DNA of 64,000 bases from the NCBI GenBank assembly GCA_018466975.1, contig CM031553.1:1674001-1738000 (forward strand), in the 5' to 3' direction. The DNA comes from Sparassis latifolia. Taxonomy: Eukaryota; Basidiomycota; Agaricomycetes; Polyporales; Sparassidaceae. Both the position numbers and the translations under genes were made by a program. Each line of letters opens with the position of its first letter. Position 1 is the first letter of the stretch. The notes under the pieces were generated by a model. The model was not told the DNA's origin. It saw only the letters and a program-made list of their open reading frames with translations, and did no database searches. Of this stretch, positions 37,369-49,387 are shown piece after piece.

Positions 37369-37749
37369 CAGGAGGTCGATAAGTAACCCTCGCTGGTAAT
37401 CGGTACAAAGTTCCAGCCAGGGAAGAAACTAAGAACAAAGTGAACTCGCTGAAGAGCAAAGCAAGACCGCACGGGCCGGTGTAGGACACGTGCGAACCAG
37501 ATCGTATAAGGAAATTCTCTACATTGCATCAAACGCCTCTACAGCGTGCGCAGAGACCTGCGAACCTTCAAGTACCCCGAGGAAGAAAATGAGTACACAG
37601 TCAATCCCCCATCTTCACCCATCTACGTGCGGGTTGGTCCTGTCTTCGACCAAGCTGTTTACGACCTGGCAGTGAGCTTAGATCAATCGTTGGCGTTGTT
37701 ACTTCCACCACTCCCAAACCTAAGTCGCAGTTACATATTTATATGAAGT
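37369..37749. other. Intergenic between divergent genes
   Basis: A plus frame at 37546-37746 reads protein-like text (LRTFKYPEEENEYTV, IYVRVGPVFDQAV) and may be a relic exon, but no start or splice partner is visible. Confidence 0.4.
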
Positions 37750-39284
37750 ATGGCGACTGCGTTTGATATTCTTGGTCTCGTATTCGGAATCGTTGGTTTT
37801 TTGGGATCTATCCCGGTGTTCCTTGCCATTGTATTGTCACAGCTTCCGTCCCAGAAGTTAAAGGAACTTGACGAGGTCCTGGTCGAAACAGAGGCAATGT
37901 GGCGTAGCATTCTTGAAGCAGGCCTCTTTGCTGGAAAACCCTTCAAGGAGAAGACTACACAAAAGTTGTCGTCGTGAGTCTTTTCACTTGTTTGTTCTTG
38001 CGCTGTTGACAGGGTTGGATTCACTGCCCCTCTAGACTACGTTGTCGGGCCGATAATCTCCGACTACAGGCTCACTGCGCGGCTTCGATCTTCCAGGAGA
38101 TCAGAGCGATGTTTGGAGGTCTGTCGTGGAACATTTCCTACGTATGTCTCGGAGTCAAACGCCTTCGAGCCAATATCTCGGTAATGGTTCCAAACGACCG
38201 TGCTTGGCTCCATGATGCTGATGGTGCCGCGTTAGTCTAGCACTGCAGAGGAGAAAAAACGAATGGAAATTGAGACAACTATAGCGCAGGATCGACGGAA
38301 AGCAGGTGACCACCGTCTTGATACTCGAAATTTTACCGATTGCTGATACCACTAGCCGTAGCTCCAACGCAGTCAGAAATACCGACGGCTGCTGAGGCCA
38401 GCAACATTCTCAATGGAGAGCAATCAGAACCATGCCAATACCCAGAGGCGCACGATGCTTACAAGCTTTCCCTCGCGCTATCTTCTATCATTGACTGCCA
38501 TGCCTCGAATTCGGCTCACTGTAACGACAACAGACTGTGGGATGACATTGACCACATGCACATCTATGACGCTCCAGATAATACCTCTACCGTAGTCGGC
38601 GATGTATCGTGCAGTGGTGATGCACCAGATCCATGCACCACAGAGAGCAGGGGCACTTCAACTTGTCAATACGAGATAGGGAGCGCTGCGATGCTGGTCG
38701 TCTGTGACTCTATCACCACTAATCTGGCTCTCTATGGAGAGAAATCGAAGATTGCCACCTTGCCCTATGCCGCCTCTATTCCTCATGCCGAAGGATCAGA
38801 TGGGAACAACTCACTGTCCGATCGTTCGTTCGATATAGATGCTTCGGACGGTCGTTCGACAATATCATCTACTAAACCTACTTCTCCCTCTGTATTGGTG
38901 TTCCCTCCTAGATTCGACAATGCGGTAGGCTGCCCTGCGCATACTCCATCATCACCAGGGAGCAGAGAGCAAGTTGCCGCGGACTCGTCGTTGTCCAATG
39001 TGGCACTGCTGCGCCAATTTCGTCAAGTGAAACGAGAAGTTTTTGCGCGGGGACTGGGATCTCACATCCTCACCGTCCATAAGAATCACACCCGCGTTAC
39101 ACCTCGTAAGAAAGGTTCTTCAAGCAGATCCTCTCACCGGAGCTGCTGGGCCGGTTCTGGCGCAGATGCGCGAGTGGTTTCCTGCGAGATGGTGGATCAA
39201 GATGTAGAAGCATGCTGGGTGGATTGCTGTGACAATGAGGGGACCGTTTGCACCGATGTGCAAGATGTCTCCGAGTTGGTCTGA
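37750..39284 (+). CDS. Hypothetical protein with N-terminal membrane anchor
   Basis: Four exons (37750-37973, 38036-38223, 38249-38305, 38356-39284) give 465 aa. Residues about 5-28 form one hydrophobic segment (GLVFGIVGFLGSIPVFLAIV). A helical region follows (KLKELDEVLVETEAMWRSIL, LRCRADNLRLQAH, GGLSWNISYVCLGVKRLRA), typical of an agaricomycete family of unknown function. The remainder (about residue 160 onward) is Ser/Thr/Asp rich, of low complexity and probably disordered, ending in a Cys-containing acidic tail. The third intron and the 25-bp gap before exon 3 (38224-38248) are the least certain part of the model: that gap is unusually short for an intron and may mark a small insertion or a mis-set boundary. 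Confidence 0.6.
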
Positions 39285-39966
39285 GTATTTACCCCAACAT
39301 GACTGGAGATTACATTTTCAACGACCTTCGTATACTTCCCATTGTTCAGCCTACGCACAGCTCCTGGTATGTATCTATTTGTTGTCTGTGACTGACGAAC
39401 CCCTTCGCATCTTAAAGTAAGGACACACACGTAGTTATAACTTGTTGCTCATTCTGTTCGTGCAGTTTTTTCATACTATTTAATACAGCACCGTCTCGCA
39501 CTGTGCGAACAGTTGTGGATCCATACAGATTCTACGGATGTGGGACACAAGACGGCGTTTCAGCCACAAGCGCGTCCCTCGTGATCACGTGATGGCGATC
39601 AAGTCAGATGCGGCGGTTCACCTTTGTCTGTTTGGGTGTTCATCTTTGGAGACTCCATATCATATTTTCGTACAATATTTAGCTGATCCTCACTGTCCTG
39701 TGTGCTGCTGCCCTGGAGAGATGCTGTTACGGAGATGTCCAAGCTTCTTGCTCGATCTGAAACCACCTGACAACTTATGGAGGTCATCCTGAGCATCACC
39801 ACAGCACTATTCTCTGACCATGCCACTTGGCCAGAGTACACTTCATATCACTTCCTCGGCATTGTACCGAAAATGCCCCCACTTCACCTATCCTTTGCCA
39901 CTCATCGACTAATCACATTTAAGTCCGCCAATTTAGCGTCTGAGCCCTGAGGCTCGAACCTCGAAG
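39285..39966. other. No gene recognised
   Basis: No supportable gene; an 84-codon plus frame at 39538-39792 has no motif. Confidence 0.4.
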
Positions 39967-40215
39967 CCACGATACATGGGTATCTGCGCGCCCTCCTCGT
40001 TCACACGGTCAACGAACCGTGGCTCTCAGGCGATGGCATCTTGCTGAGCTCGAGACGGACGGGCGATCGCCGCGCTGTGGGATTCATACAGCAAGCTGCG
40101 AGGGGGAATCCGGGATCATGTCTCAGGGTCAACGATGCGCTCCGACAGGATGGTGCATACAACAATAGAAGAGCAACTTGTACTAGCATGATGAAGGCTC
40201 ATGGAAGAGATAGCC
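39967..40215 (-). pseudogene. Duplicated fragment of the E1-alpha gene exon 1
   Basis: Nucleotide-level match in the same orientation to 32257-32490: TACATGGGTATCTGCG, CCTCGTTCACAC, CGATCGCC and AGCATGATGAA...ATGGAAGAGA are shared. The copy covers the start region and most of exon 1 with several indels, so the frame is lost, and no later exon is present. It is a dead duplicate of the 5' end of the mitochondrial E1-alpha gene, about 7.7 kb away. Confidence 0.75.
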
Positions 40216-40853
40216 GGCGCTAGTACTTCACCGCCGACCGCTCGCCTACAAACCTCCCATACATGTAATCACTGCACACTTTAATCGACAGTTCAACTAT
40301 TACACCACCTCTTCACCAACTTATTCCGAGAACTACGCGAGGTATGAATGACAAAGGGAGACCAGTCCGGCAAACACGTATCCATAATTACACCAAAGTA
40401 ACGACGACGATCGCATACACTGCACCGATATCTGAGAACATGATCTCGATCACATCGTCCAAGATTTCATGAAGCTACCACATCTACCCTTCCAAGAGCC
40501 GAGACATCACGTAGTACTAGTGCTCCACGGACCGAAGACGGGGAGCATGCAGGCCGCGGAGACGTGTACGGTCTGTCAGGACGGACAGCGACCAGCGACC
40601 ACACGGACGACACCAGCGCCGCCCAGCCTGCCAAGTGCTCGAACGGGGAGGGGGGGGCATAAAGGATCCAGGACACTGTACGGGCCAAACAATGAGGAGA
40701 ACGATCCACAAGAACAGCAATCGAGCCGCCAAAACCCAGCACCTCATCACACCAGCCTATCCATGGTCCTCTCCGCACGATCCCACGCGCACCCAAAACG
40801 AGACGAGCAGCACCACATCCACCGCCCAACCGCCAACGACTCAGGCCCCATTT
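40216..40853. other. 3' flank of transcription factor gene
   Basis: The long plus-strand frames starting at 40469 and 40635 lie mostly opposite the last exon of the transcription factor; their Pro/Thr/Arg-rich text is a shadow. Nothing else is seen. Confidence 0.45.
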
Positions 40854-43781
40854 TCAGCGCGACGAGCCCCGACTCCCAACCCGTCCGACCTCCCTCCCCT
40901 CCCTCGCCCGCCCGCGCACGCAATACGGGCCCTCCACGTCCTCGCCCTCCCCAAACCCAAGCTCGCGGAACATACTCCGCCAATACCGCACGTCGCGCTC
41001 CGTCGCCTCCGGCGTGGGCCTACGCGCAGGCACAGGCGGATCCGGGGACGGCGTCGGGTACTGCGGGGCGGGCAGGCGCGGCGGTCGCGGTGACGCAGCG
41101 CGGGTGTCGCGGGGCCCATAGTCGGAGGGACAGCGGCGCGGGCACGGGGGCGGCAGAGCGGTGTGCTCGTACATGTCGCGCGGGTAGGCTGCGTATTTTG
41201 GGGTGCAGCAGCGTGCGTAGTAGGACGAGGGGCCGGGGGTGCACGGAAGAGACGACGCGCTGCGCTCCACGCTTCGACGGTACGGAGAGACTGAACGGCG
41301 GGCAGGTAGACGATAGGCCGATGTCTCGGGAGGGGGAGCGCGCACGGGGTAGGGCGATCGCATCTCGCGGCCGTCCACTTCATCGCGCTCTTGCCACCGA
41401 TATGCGCCGTACTCTTGCGGATACGGAGTAGTAGAGTTATGGGCTGGAACAAGATGAAAAATAGTGCGTCAGAAAAAAGAATCCACGATAACGGTAAATA
41501 GCATACCTGGCACATTGAACTCCTCGCATTGGCGCTTCCGCTGCTCCGCCCGCAAAGTATCATCCCGCTGCCCATGTTCCAGAAGCAACCGGCGCAAGAA
41601 TTGTGCTTGGTGCGCCGCAGACGCAGACGTCGGCATGAACTCTGCAGCATCGCTATACGCCTGAGCGGTCTCAGCAATCAGCGCATGGACCTTGCCCGCC
41701 GCGCCTTCCTCCAGCTCCCTGGACGTGTTCGGGCTCCGGAGAAGCTATGCCCGCATCGTCAATCGCCGAAGAACAAAGCAGGCGCGAGACGCACCTCAAG
41801 CAAGAAGATGGCAGAGTATGTCATCATGACCGTGACGTTATCCTGAGCATAAGGCTATAGTGGCTGTCAGCGTCAAGTCATACTTCGATACACGATGGCA
41901 CTCACAAGCACTCTCATCTGGGCAAAGTCTTTGCTTACAATCTCCAGCGTCTCCAACGCGCTACTATAGCACGCATCGAGCGCTTGCATATTCGGGCGCG
42001 CAGGACTGGACGAGCGCAGGGCAGTCTGCACGCCGAAGCTATTGAGGAACAGCCGCACATGGAGCTGGAAAAACCTGAGGAACGCAAACTGGAACGGCTC
42101 GCCACCCGCTACGAACGCATCATCAGACCTCAGACCACAGTAACCCAAGCCAGCATCGAAGCGACCCACCCAAAGACATCCGACCCCGCCAATGCTTCGC
42201 CCAGTGGTTCAGCCGCTCGTTGCTATCCCGCAGGAGGATGTCACAGTCGACCCGCCCGCCGCGCGCATCCTGGTCCATCATCAGCGCATCCGCCGTATCG
42301 CCCGAGATCCGCCGCAGCTCCACGCACGCCGCGACGATCACGTCCTCCCTCGTCACCGGCAACAGCGTCTCGTCGAGCCACGCGCCCGCGCGGCGCACGA
42401 ACTCGCCCTCGGGGAGCATCCACTGGCGCCCCGTCTGGATGCTCAGCGAGCGGTCGAGCACGAACAGCACGAGGTACGTCCGGCCCCTGTTCCGCCTCTC
42501 GCGCGCCTCGCGCTCCGTCTCGCGGTGCGGGGGCGGGGCCGGCGGGCGGTTCAGCCCGAGCTCGACCGCCATGCGGCACGCATAGCCGATGTACGCCCAC
42601 GCGCGCCCGTCCGCGGGCTCGTGCCAGTACGTGAGCGCGACGAACGCCTGCGCGACCTCGACGCCCGCCGCGCCGTCCGCGAAGGCGCGCACCGCGTGCG
42701 CGTGTGCGAGCTCCGCTGCGGCTGCGTGTGCGCCCGGCCGGAAAAACTTGCACCCTGCCGCGAGAAGCGCGGAGAGCAGGAACGGGGAACGTGCTCGCAG
42801 GAAGGGGAGCGTGTGCAGCGCGGGGTCGAAGAGCGCGATGAATGGGTTCAGCCGCGCGAAGAGCTGTGCCAGCACCGTTTCCGCTGTCGCCTCGTCCAGC
42901 AACCCCGCAGAGATCGGGTCCGGTAATTCTGTAGGAGGAGCCAGCCGCAGCAAGGCCGACGGCCCCGGTAGCTGGCACGAACCCTCCTCGGTCGGATTCA
43001 GGATGGTCTTGAAGTATGACGCCTTCCGTTGGGTGTCAGTCCCTTCGTCATCGTTGTATTCTTTATCGCCATCCGTTCCTTTGAGCTCTTCACGAGACCG
43101 CTTGCCAAGAACAGCTCCTGACACCTGAGGAGAGGTATCGGGTTGCGGCAGCTGACTTTTCGCATTGGGGAGCCCTTTTTCCAGGCGTCGGAGCATCTTG
43201 GAGGATTCGGAGAGCCTGAAGGCGAGACGTTAGTAAGGTCCCACAGGTATCCAGCGCGAACTGCCAGCCGCAGGCGACATAACTCCGGACGCGCGTCCAG
43301 CCGTGGGGAATGCTCGCGTCAACAGACGCACCATTCGCACACGCACTAGCACTCGCACGGTCGGGCGGCCAGTCGATACGGGAGCAGCAGTTCGACGCAA
43401 CGACCACTCACCCAGCACCAGGTTTGCGCCCCCGACGATGTTGCTCAAATACGCAGCTGAATAAATTTCAAAATGGGGCTGCGGAGAGGGGACAGATAGG
43501 ACACTGACTCGGAGCCATTGCGCTCGCAACGATCACACTTTTTGCCGATGGAGTCGTCGCCACCGACACATTTCATCTAAACAAGCCGATTTGTACTGGA
43601 ACATGCTGCCAAGGAATGATGCACGCACCTTGACACGTCTACATGACATGCATGCTCTGGCGCCGCGCGGCTTTGGCCTGTATGAGCTCAAACCCTAAGT
43701 TTAAAAAGTGGCAGAAATAAGACTAGTTACTGACGCGGGCTCCTTATGTTCTTCTTCGTGATCTGTCTGCGGCTCAGACAT
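40854..43781 (-). CDS. Zn2Cys6 fungal-type transcription factor
   Basis: Nine exons (43735-43781, 43629-43677, 43509-43576, 43412-43456, 42185-43215, 41906-42108, 41795-41842, 41507-41744, 40854-41413) give 762 aa. The binuclear zinc cluster spans four exons and has all six cysteines at about residues 25, 28, 35, 46, 49 and 56 (ACMSCRRVKMKC, CDRCERNGSDC), followed by a basic linker HRRGRKPG and a LRRLEKG coil start. The fungal-specific regulatory domain follows (about residues 150-460), with LFARLNPFIALFDP, LLAAGCKFF, WAYIGYACRMAVELGLN and QWMLPEGEFV. The C-terminal 185 residues (exon 9) are Pro/Arg/Tyr rich and look disordered. Intron 4 is 196 bp, the longest. Overall GC is high in exon 5 and exon 9, where opposite-strand shadow frames are long. 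The target genes are unknown. Confidence 0.92.
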
Positions 43782-46700
43782 GCCGTACGGATGTTGAAAG
43801 GTGAACTGGTGCTTCTCCATGACCGGCGATTGTGGAATTAATGAGGCTGGAAACGTTCACAGATTCGGGGTTCAGAATATTGCTCGGAACGGACCGTCGA
43901 CTTGTGTATGCTCAATGAAGAATAAGCGGAGGATGAGAGGTGAGGGGAAACGTGTGATGTGCGCAGGAGGACAGTGGCGATGCTCTTGTTATATAACAAT
44001 GCAACGCCCGCGGTCTGTAATTAGCGTTTTGACGTCAATCTCACACAGCTCAGGGGAATGGCATGGAGAATTCTCACATTCTCAACGGGCCCCTCGCAAG
44101 CCCGAGCTATAAGGTTCTAGTGACAGTATTTACGATACCTGGGATACGTACGTGTGAGACAAAACGACGGAAGATATTTTAAACCATCGAAGCAGACATG
44201 AGAGTGGCGCAGGTAACTGGCGGGGGGTAACTGGCGGGGCGACAGACGGCCCTAAGAGAAACTAAAAAAAATCGAGAGGAAGTACTCACGTTCACCACGG
44301 GAGCGCAATCCTAGTCCAATAAGTTTGATATGAACGCTGTCGCGCGATATGTAGTGGAAACAAAGTGGGTGGCGCAATCTCAGCAACGTGTGGATCTGTC
44401 CTGCGCGATCACAAGGCATTATTGGACATACCCGTGCGGAAGGGTTCAAACATGCATGCGGCTTCCTGGGACGGAAGACTTACCCGTGCTGTAGAACGTC
44501 TCTTCCGCTGATTGCTCGACCTAGTGCCGTCAGTCCGAAAACCAACGAGGCGATTGTGAAATAGGGATATTCTGCTGGGGCGGAACGGGTCGAAGCTTGG
44601 GGCACGATGATAAAGGGTGTTTCTGAGATGCTGATTGAGGGGGGAGGACAGGGGGATGCGAGAGCGGACGCAGGGGAGGTCATGTCCTTCACCGGCACCG
44701 GCGTCTCGGTCGGCATTTGTAGTGGCCATCCAGAAAAGGCAAGGAGAGTTCACTCCGGCGTCCATTCGTCGTCCCCGTGCGGGCCCCCTCCCACCATCAC
44801 CTCCGGCCACGCTCGGCGCGCGGCATGCCACCATTGCCTCCATCTGCCTTCGCTGCCGCTGCCAGCTGCTCGGCAGACGTGCACGATGACCCGGGGAAGC
44901 GCGGAGAGACGAGCGCCCACCGAGCGCCGTATCCGCGGCAATCGCACAGGGACCCCGGCCGTTTTGGTACCGGCTGACCTCTTTGGCTCCGGCTTCGCTC
45001 CTCCGGCTTTCCTCTGGGTGCCCGGCCCCCGGCCCTCCCAATCGGGCTTGCCTGTCGCCTTATGCGACGCGTTTTCTCTGGTGGCTCCTCGCACGTTTTC
45101 CCGCGTCGCTGCTGTCCTGTCATGCATGCCCTGGAAAACCGCGCCGAAACCTGCAGTCGTGAAGCTTAAGACCTTGTCTGGGTATGCGTAGGCCGTTACA
45201 TAATATCCTGACCAAAGATTTTGTTAGCCATTGCATCGAGGGAATAATTATCATCCATATGCATGTATATATGTGTCCGTGATTTCCATCTCTGCATTCC
45301 ATTCATTCAATTGTCGCAAGGTTCCGACCGATGACGCGAGGTTCTGAATTCCGCCACTGGCATCGCGAGAACATCATGCTGCTCACTGCCCAGTGGTTCA
45401 GCCACAATCTACCTGATGAATCCAATGCCCGCTTCGGCTCAGTGAGCGACTGCGTCGTGGTGATTGAACAGACGGCTGCAGGCTAAGAACACGACAAGAA
45501 TGATTATCAGTTTATCGTGTATCATAATACATCATACCCTGATACCCGTACACTACAAAATCGAGGCTATGCACGGCGATCTACTCTGGCATCGCGTTTG
45601 TAGACCGAGCTGTCCACACCAACAAGACCCGGGTATGGAAAAGATAACGAAGGCATATGGGGCAATGCAATGACTTTCCGAGCGTTCTTGGCTCAGTATT
45701 TGTACTCGCCCACGCGCAGCACCGCACGTAGGAACATCTTGGCTCCAAGCTGGACGAAACCCGCGGGGCGCGTAAACCTTCTGGGGGCCGTGCGTCAAAC
45801 GAGGACCAATACGCGGCGCCTTCACGGCACACTCTCCCAATGCGACCGGGAGCGCTGACCGGGCCTTACTAGATTCGCCGTCATCACTGTCAAAAACTTT
45901 CGCCCGTCCGCATCACATCAGCCCGGACGGCTCAGGCAGCCAGGACCGTCTCCCAGATCGCCCCAGCAACCGGTATGCATCCACGGTCATCATGTAGCCT
46001 CCGATCCTACGAGGAGACAAACGGACGTGGACTGAGCGTCTTTATTTGTTAGCGTACGCGCTGTGGTCGAACGTGACACTTGGGAAGACGGAGTATAGCC
46101 ACAAGATAAACGTCTTCGCTGATCTGGGCTTGACCACAGAGGCTCCAACGGGCGCACGCGCCATCGTATCTTTCAACTTCCAGCTCAATTCAAGAGCGCC
46201 AGGTACTTCCATCCGTTTGTAGACGTGGCAGACCGTCCGAGAGGCCCATCGCTGGTAGTATCACGACAGAGTATATCAAACACAGCGAAAGTCGATCTAT
46301 CCCCACCCCTCGGAATAGTCAGTAAACCCGGAATATCCTGAGCACAGAATAACGAGCGCTCACAGGTTTGCTGCCTCCTCTGCCGCATCTTGAACAAACG
46401 TGCGCGCAAAAACTGGACGTCGGTCTCCAAAGCTATTGCCATATCCCGAAGATGAGCCGCGTGTCAGCAATATTGGTTCTTGCCAATCAAGCCAGCCGCC
46501 CCGCCATGTACGCGGCAGTAGACTATGTCCCCAGTCCCGGCGGACATCGCGACATCCGTCTTTGTGCTCTCCGCACAGATTCCGTCTTGATCATGCGCGA
46601 GGCCCGCCAGCCCAGGACTGCACATCAAAGGTCAAGTGTGAGAGCGTCTCTAGGATGAAAACGAACGCATACACCGTCCGTCGAAGCTCACGACAGTCTG

Positions 46701-47299
46701 TTCCGGCGTCCTGATCTGTCAGCCAACCGGTCGACCAAGGGCTCATCGTTTCATCCAGGACCTCGGGAGGGGGAAAAATCAGAGCGGTGTCGAACGTGGA
46801 TATGTACCTGCCAAGTCAGGTAGAGAACTTGAGGACCCTGTGAACATAGAGTAGCTAGTGCACGAATATAATAAGTTGAGCGAGGGACGAGATGTGATGA
46901 GATCAAAATGCTATTTGCTCCTGTTTATCTGCACCTTCTGGATTCAACAGATGCAAATAACCGCCTGTGGCGGGCAATGATTTATATCTCATATCGCAGT
47001 CAGGCGATCTCGCGAACTTGAAATCTGTATCAATATTGCTGGGTTTGATCTCGTTAAACCGCAATGCGCAATATCGAGAACGCGGATCGGGGATTTTGGC
47101 TCGGCCGGGCTACCATTGTCAACGTGCCATATTCATTTGATCCCAGATGAACAGACATGGAATCTTGTCACGATCATCGAACACAAAGCGAGAATTAAAA
47201 ACATGAAGGTATGTACATGTTCAAAAATTCGGCCTTTTCCTCGCGACCGATTCTAAACACTAACTCCTGTATCGCATGCTCAGCTAGACCGGGATCAGC
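43782..47299. other. No confident gene; scattered coding-like fragments
   Basis: 3.5 kb. Two pieces look protein-like on the minus strand: 44480-44716 (ISETPFIIVPQAST, then YPYFTIASLVFGLTALG, possibly one membrane segment before a GTAAGT donor) and about 46619-46790 (IFPPPEVLDETMSPWSTGW, ELRRTVYAFVFILETLSHL). Neither can be extended to a gene. The rest is short overlapping frames. These may be relics of one or two decayed genes. Confidence 0.4.
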
Positions 47300-48184
47300 C
47301 TATCTCCCATACAGGTCCTGCAGTATCAGGTCAGACGGGATTGATATGTTCCAGTGCGAGTCACTCACCCAGATGTGAACCCTGAGCATCTGCATGCATT
47401 GTAACACGAACCGGCGGTTGTTCAGGTCACGTACGCCCTCACCCCAGTACCGTTCTAGACCTTCCAGGGGAGGGACACACCGGCGCACCACTGTGTCTGG
47501 AACGGCTGCGGCAGGCGCACCCTCATCTCCTGCGACGGCATGCCAGAGCGTGTTAGTGTTGGTGACCTTGAAGAAATTGGAGCGAACCCGCGCAGATCGA
47601 TCCCAGCGATCTCGTCCGACGAGTCGACTGGAGGCAGGCGAGTCGTATGCTGCGCGTGCCTGTCTGTTGTGTGCGAACGCGGCGAGAGAATCGACGATAA
47701 GCTTCATCTCGGGGTCGTCCGCTGCAGCCCTGGACAGCTCTCATACGAGTCCGCCCGACCCGAGTGGAACACCATAGAGGGTAAGCGTTCCGTCACTTCA
47801 GCGACGAGGTGGACTCTACTGGGACTGTCATCAGAGCGCAGCTTCGGCTTCACGCCGACCTCTTTTCTCCGAACCTCATTTCTTGCGGTCGATAAGGTAG
47901 ACCGGCGAACGTTTCTCAGAGACAAAGAGATCTAGTAGCGCCATCCTGATCTGTCGCGCGTTGAGGCTTTGTCGAACCGCTTGCGGCTCATCGCCAATTG
48001 AAGAGAGCGTAGGGAACACCTGGACGAGGTGGGTTCTGGCTGAGCTAGGTTACGAAGGGAGTGCAGTATTGATACCGTGACGGTTCGAGCAAGATGCGTG
48101 TGTCGAAGGAGGTCCAGTCCTCGTCAGCAACTTCGATGTTGTCAGCCGACAAGTTGTCGTGAAGACAAGCGAGGGAAGAAACAT
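47300..48184 (-). pseudogene. Decayed paralogue of the 48423-49387 gene
   Basis: Aligns over its length with the intact neighbour. It starts MFLPSLVF at 48184, then shifts frame and continues NLSADNIEVADEDW (neighbour: DLSTYNIRIVDEDW). The end of exon 1 reads SRVHLVAEVT, and the donor that should follow is GAACGC where the neighbour has GTACGT, so this splice site is lost. Exon 2 is well kept: PEMKLIVDSLAAFAHNR, FFKVTNTNTLWHAVAGDEG, TVVRRCVPP and ERYWGEGVRDLNNRR, followed by a donor and a final DLYGR stop. Frameshift plus donor loss make this a pseudogene. Confidence 0.75.
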
Positions 48185-48422
48185 GTTGAATGAGAGATGA
48201 GAGGAGTCAGAGAAACCACAGGAGTTAGTAAGGCATGAACTTGCTCTTCGCGAGAATTCACTGATTTCAGTCCATCTCCATTGCCTCTGAACTGCACTTC
48301 ATCATATAAAATACCGAGAATATAGGCTTGGCTTCGGGTATTATATCGGTAATTACAATCCCATTTCATACGAAAGTGTGGGTCCATGACAGCCACCTCA
48401 AATGAACATGTCCATGATATCA

Positions 48423-49387
48423 CTACAGACACTCGCGCAGTAGCATGCCTTTCAAGTAGGGTCCATCGCAACGTGCTTCCTCCTCTGTCCTATACAGGTC
48501 CTACAGTGACAGGTAAGACGGGTCGAGACTACCTTCTGGTCGCGTCACTTACCCGGAAGTAGGTCGTGAACATCTTCAGGCACAGCAGTACAGCCCGGCG
48601 GTTGTCCAAGTTGTACACGCCCTCTCTCCAATACTGTTCTAAGTGCTCGACAGGCGGGATACACCGGCGCACCACGGTCTCAGGCAGCGCAGCAGGAGAC
48701 GTTCCCTCATCTCCCGCCACGGCGCGAGAAAGCGCGTTGGTGATGGTGATCTTGTAAAACGTCGGAGCGAACCCGCGCAAGGTGATCCCGGCAAACTCGT
48801 CCGAATCGCGTGCAAGCACGTTACATACCGCACGCACCCGTCTGTTGCGCGCGAACGCAGCGAGGGCATCAGTGATAAGTTTGATCTCGGGGTCGTCCCC
48901 AGATAGCTACATGCGAGGCCGGTGAGCCCAGTCTAAGTGGAATATCACAGGGGAAACGTACCGTCGCTTCACAAAGTAAGTGGACCCGGTTGTACCAGTC
49001 GACCGAGCTCACCGATGCCTGAGCGTAAACGTCCTTTCTCTGCGAGTTTAATCTCATGGTTTCGATACGATTGATGCCATAGCGCGGTAGTAGACGACTC
49101 CGGTCGCGGAACATTTCCACCAGCTGCTTGGTGAAATTGACATGGTCCTGTAGTTCCCAGAGCTGCGGATATCTCGCTGCAGACTGAAGCGAAGCTAAGA
49201 ACCTTCCCCCGCCGTCGGACATCCTGGGGTCCGCGGGATCCGCATCAGCCGCCAAAAGGAGTGAGATATCCTCCGTCGGATCAGGCAAGGTTGGTATGTC
49301 AAAGAAGGTTTTCCAGTCTTCATCTACAATTCTGATGTTGTAGGTAGACAAGTCGCTAGCCGACCAAAGCAGTGACGGAAGAATCAT
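48423..49387 (-). CDS. Unknown basidiomycete protein family, intact copy
   Basis: Three exons (48962-49387, 48553-48906, 48423-48500) give 285 aa with introns of 55 and 52 bp. Visible blocks are IRIVDEDWKTFFDIPTLPD near the start, HVNFTKQLVEMFRDRSRLL in the middle, then PEIKLITDALAAFARNRR, FAPTFYKITITNALSRAV, TVVRRCIPP, EQYWREGVYNLDNRR and the last exon DLYRTEEEA. The protein is mostly helical in look, soluble, with no signal peptide. I do not recognise a named domain. The same protein text forms the N-terminal part of the WD40 fusion at 50816-53094, so it behaves as a portable N-terminal module. Confidence 0.75.

Noticed and set aside
39900..39965. Possible tRNA (GAGGCTCGAACCTCG segment)
   Set aside because: No acceptor or anticodon stem can be drawn around it.
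40469..41431. Plus-strand frame of 320 codons
   Set aside because: Mostly opposite the last exon of the transcription factor; Pro/Thr/Arg text typical of a shadow frame in GC-rich DNA.
44409..45191. Overlapping frames of about 200 codons on both strands
   Set aside because: Low-complexity Gly/Pro/Arg text without motif; only the short 44480-44716 piece looks protein-like and it cannot be extended.
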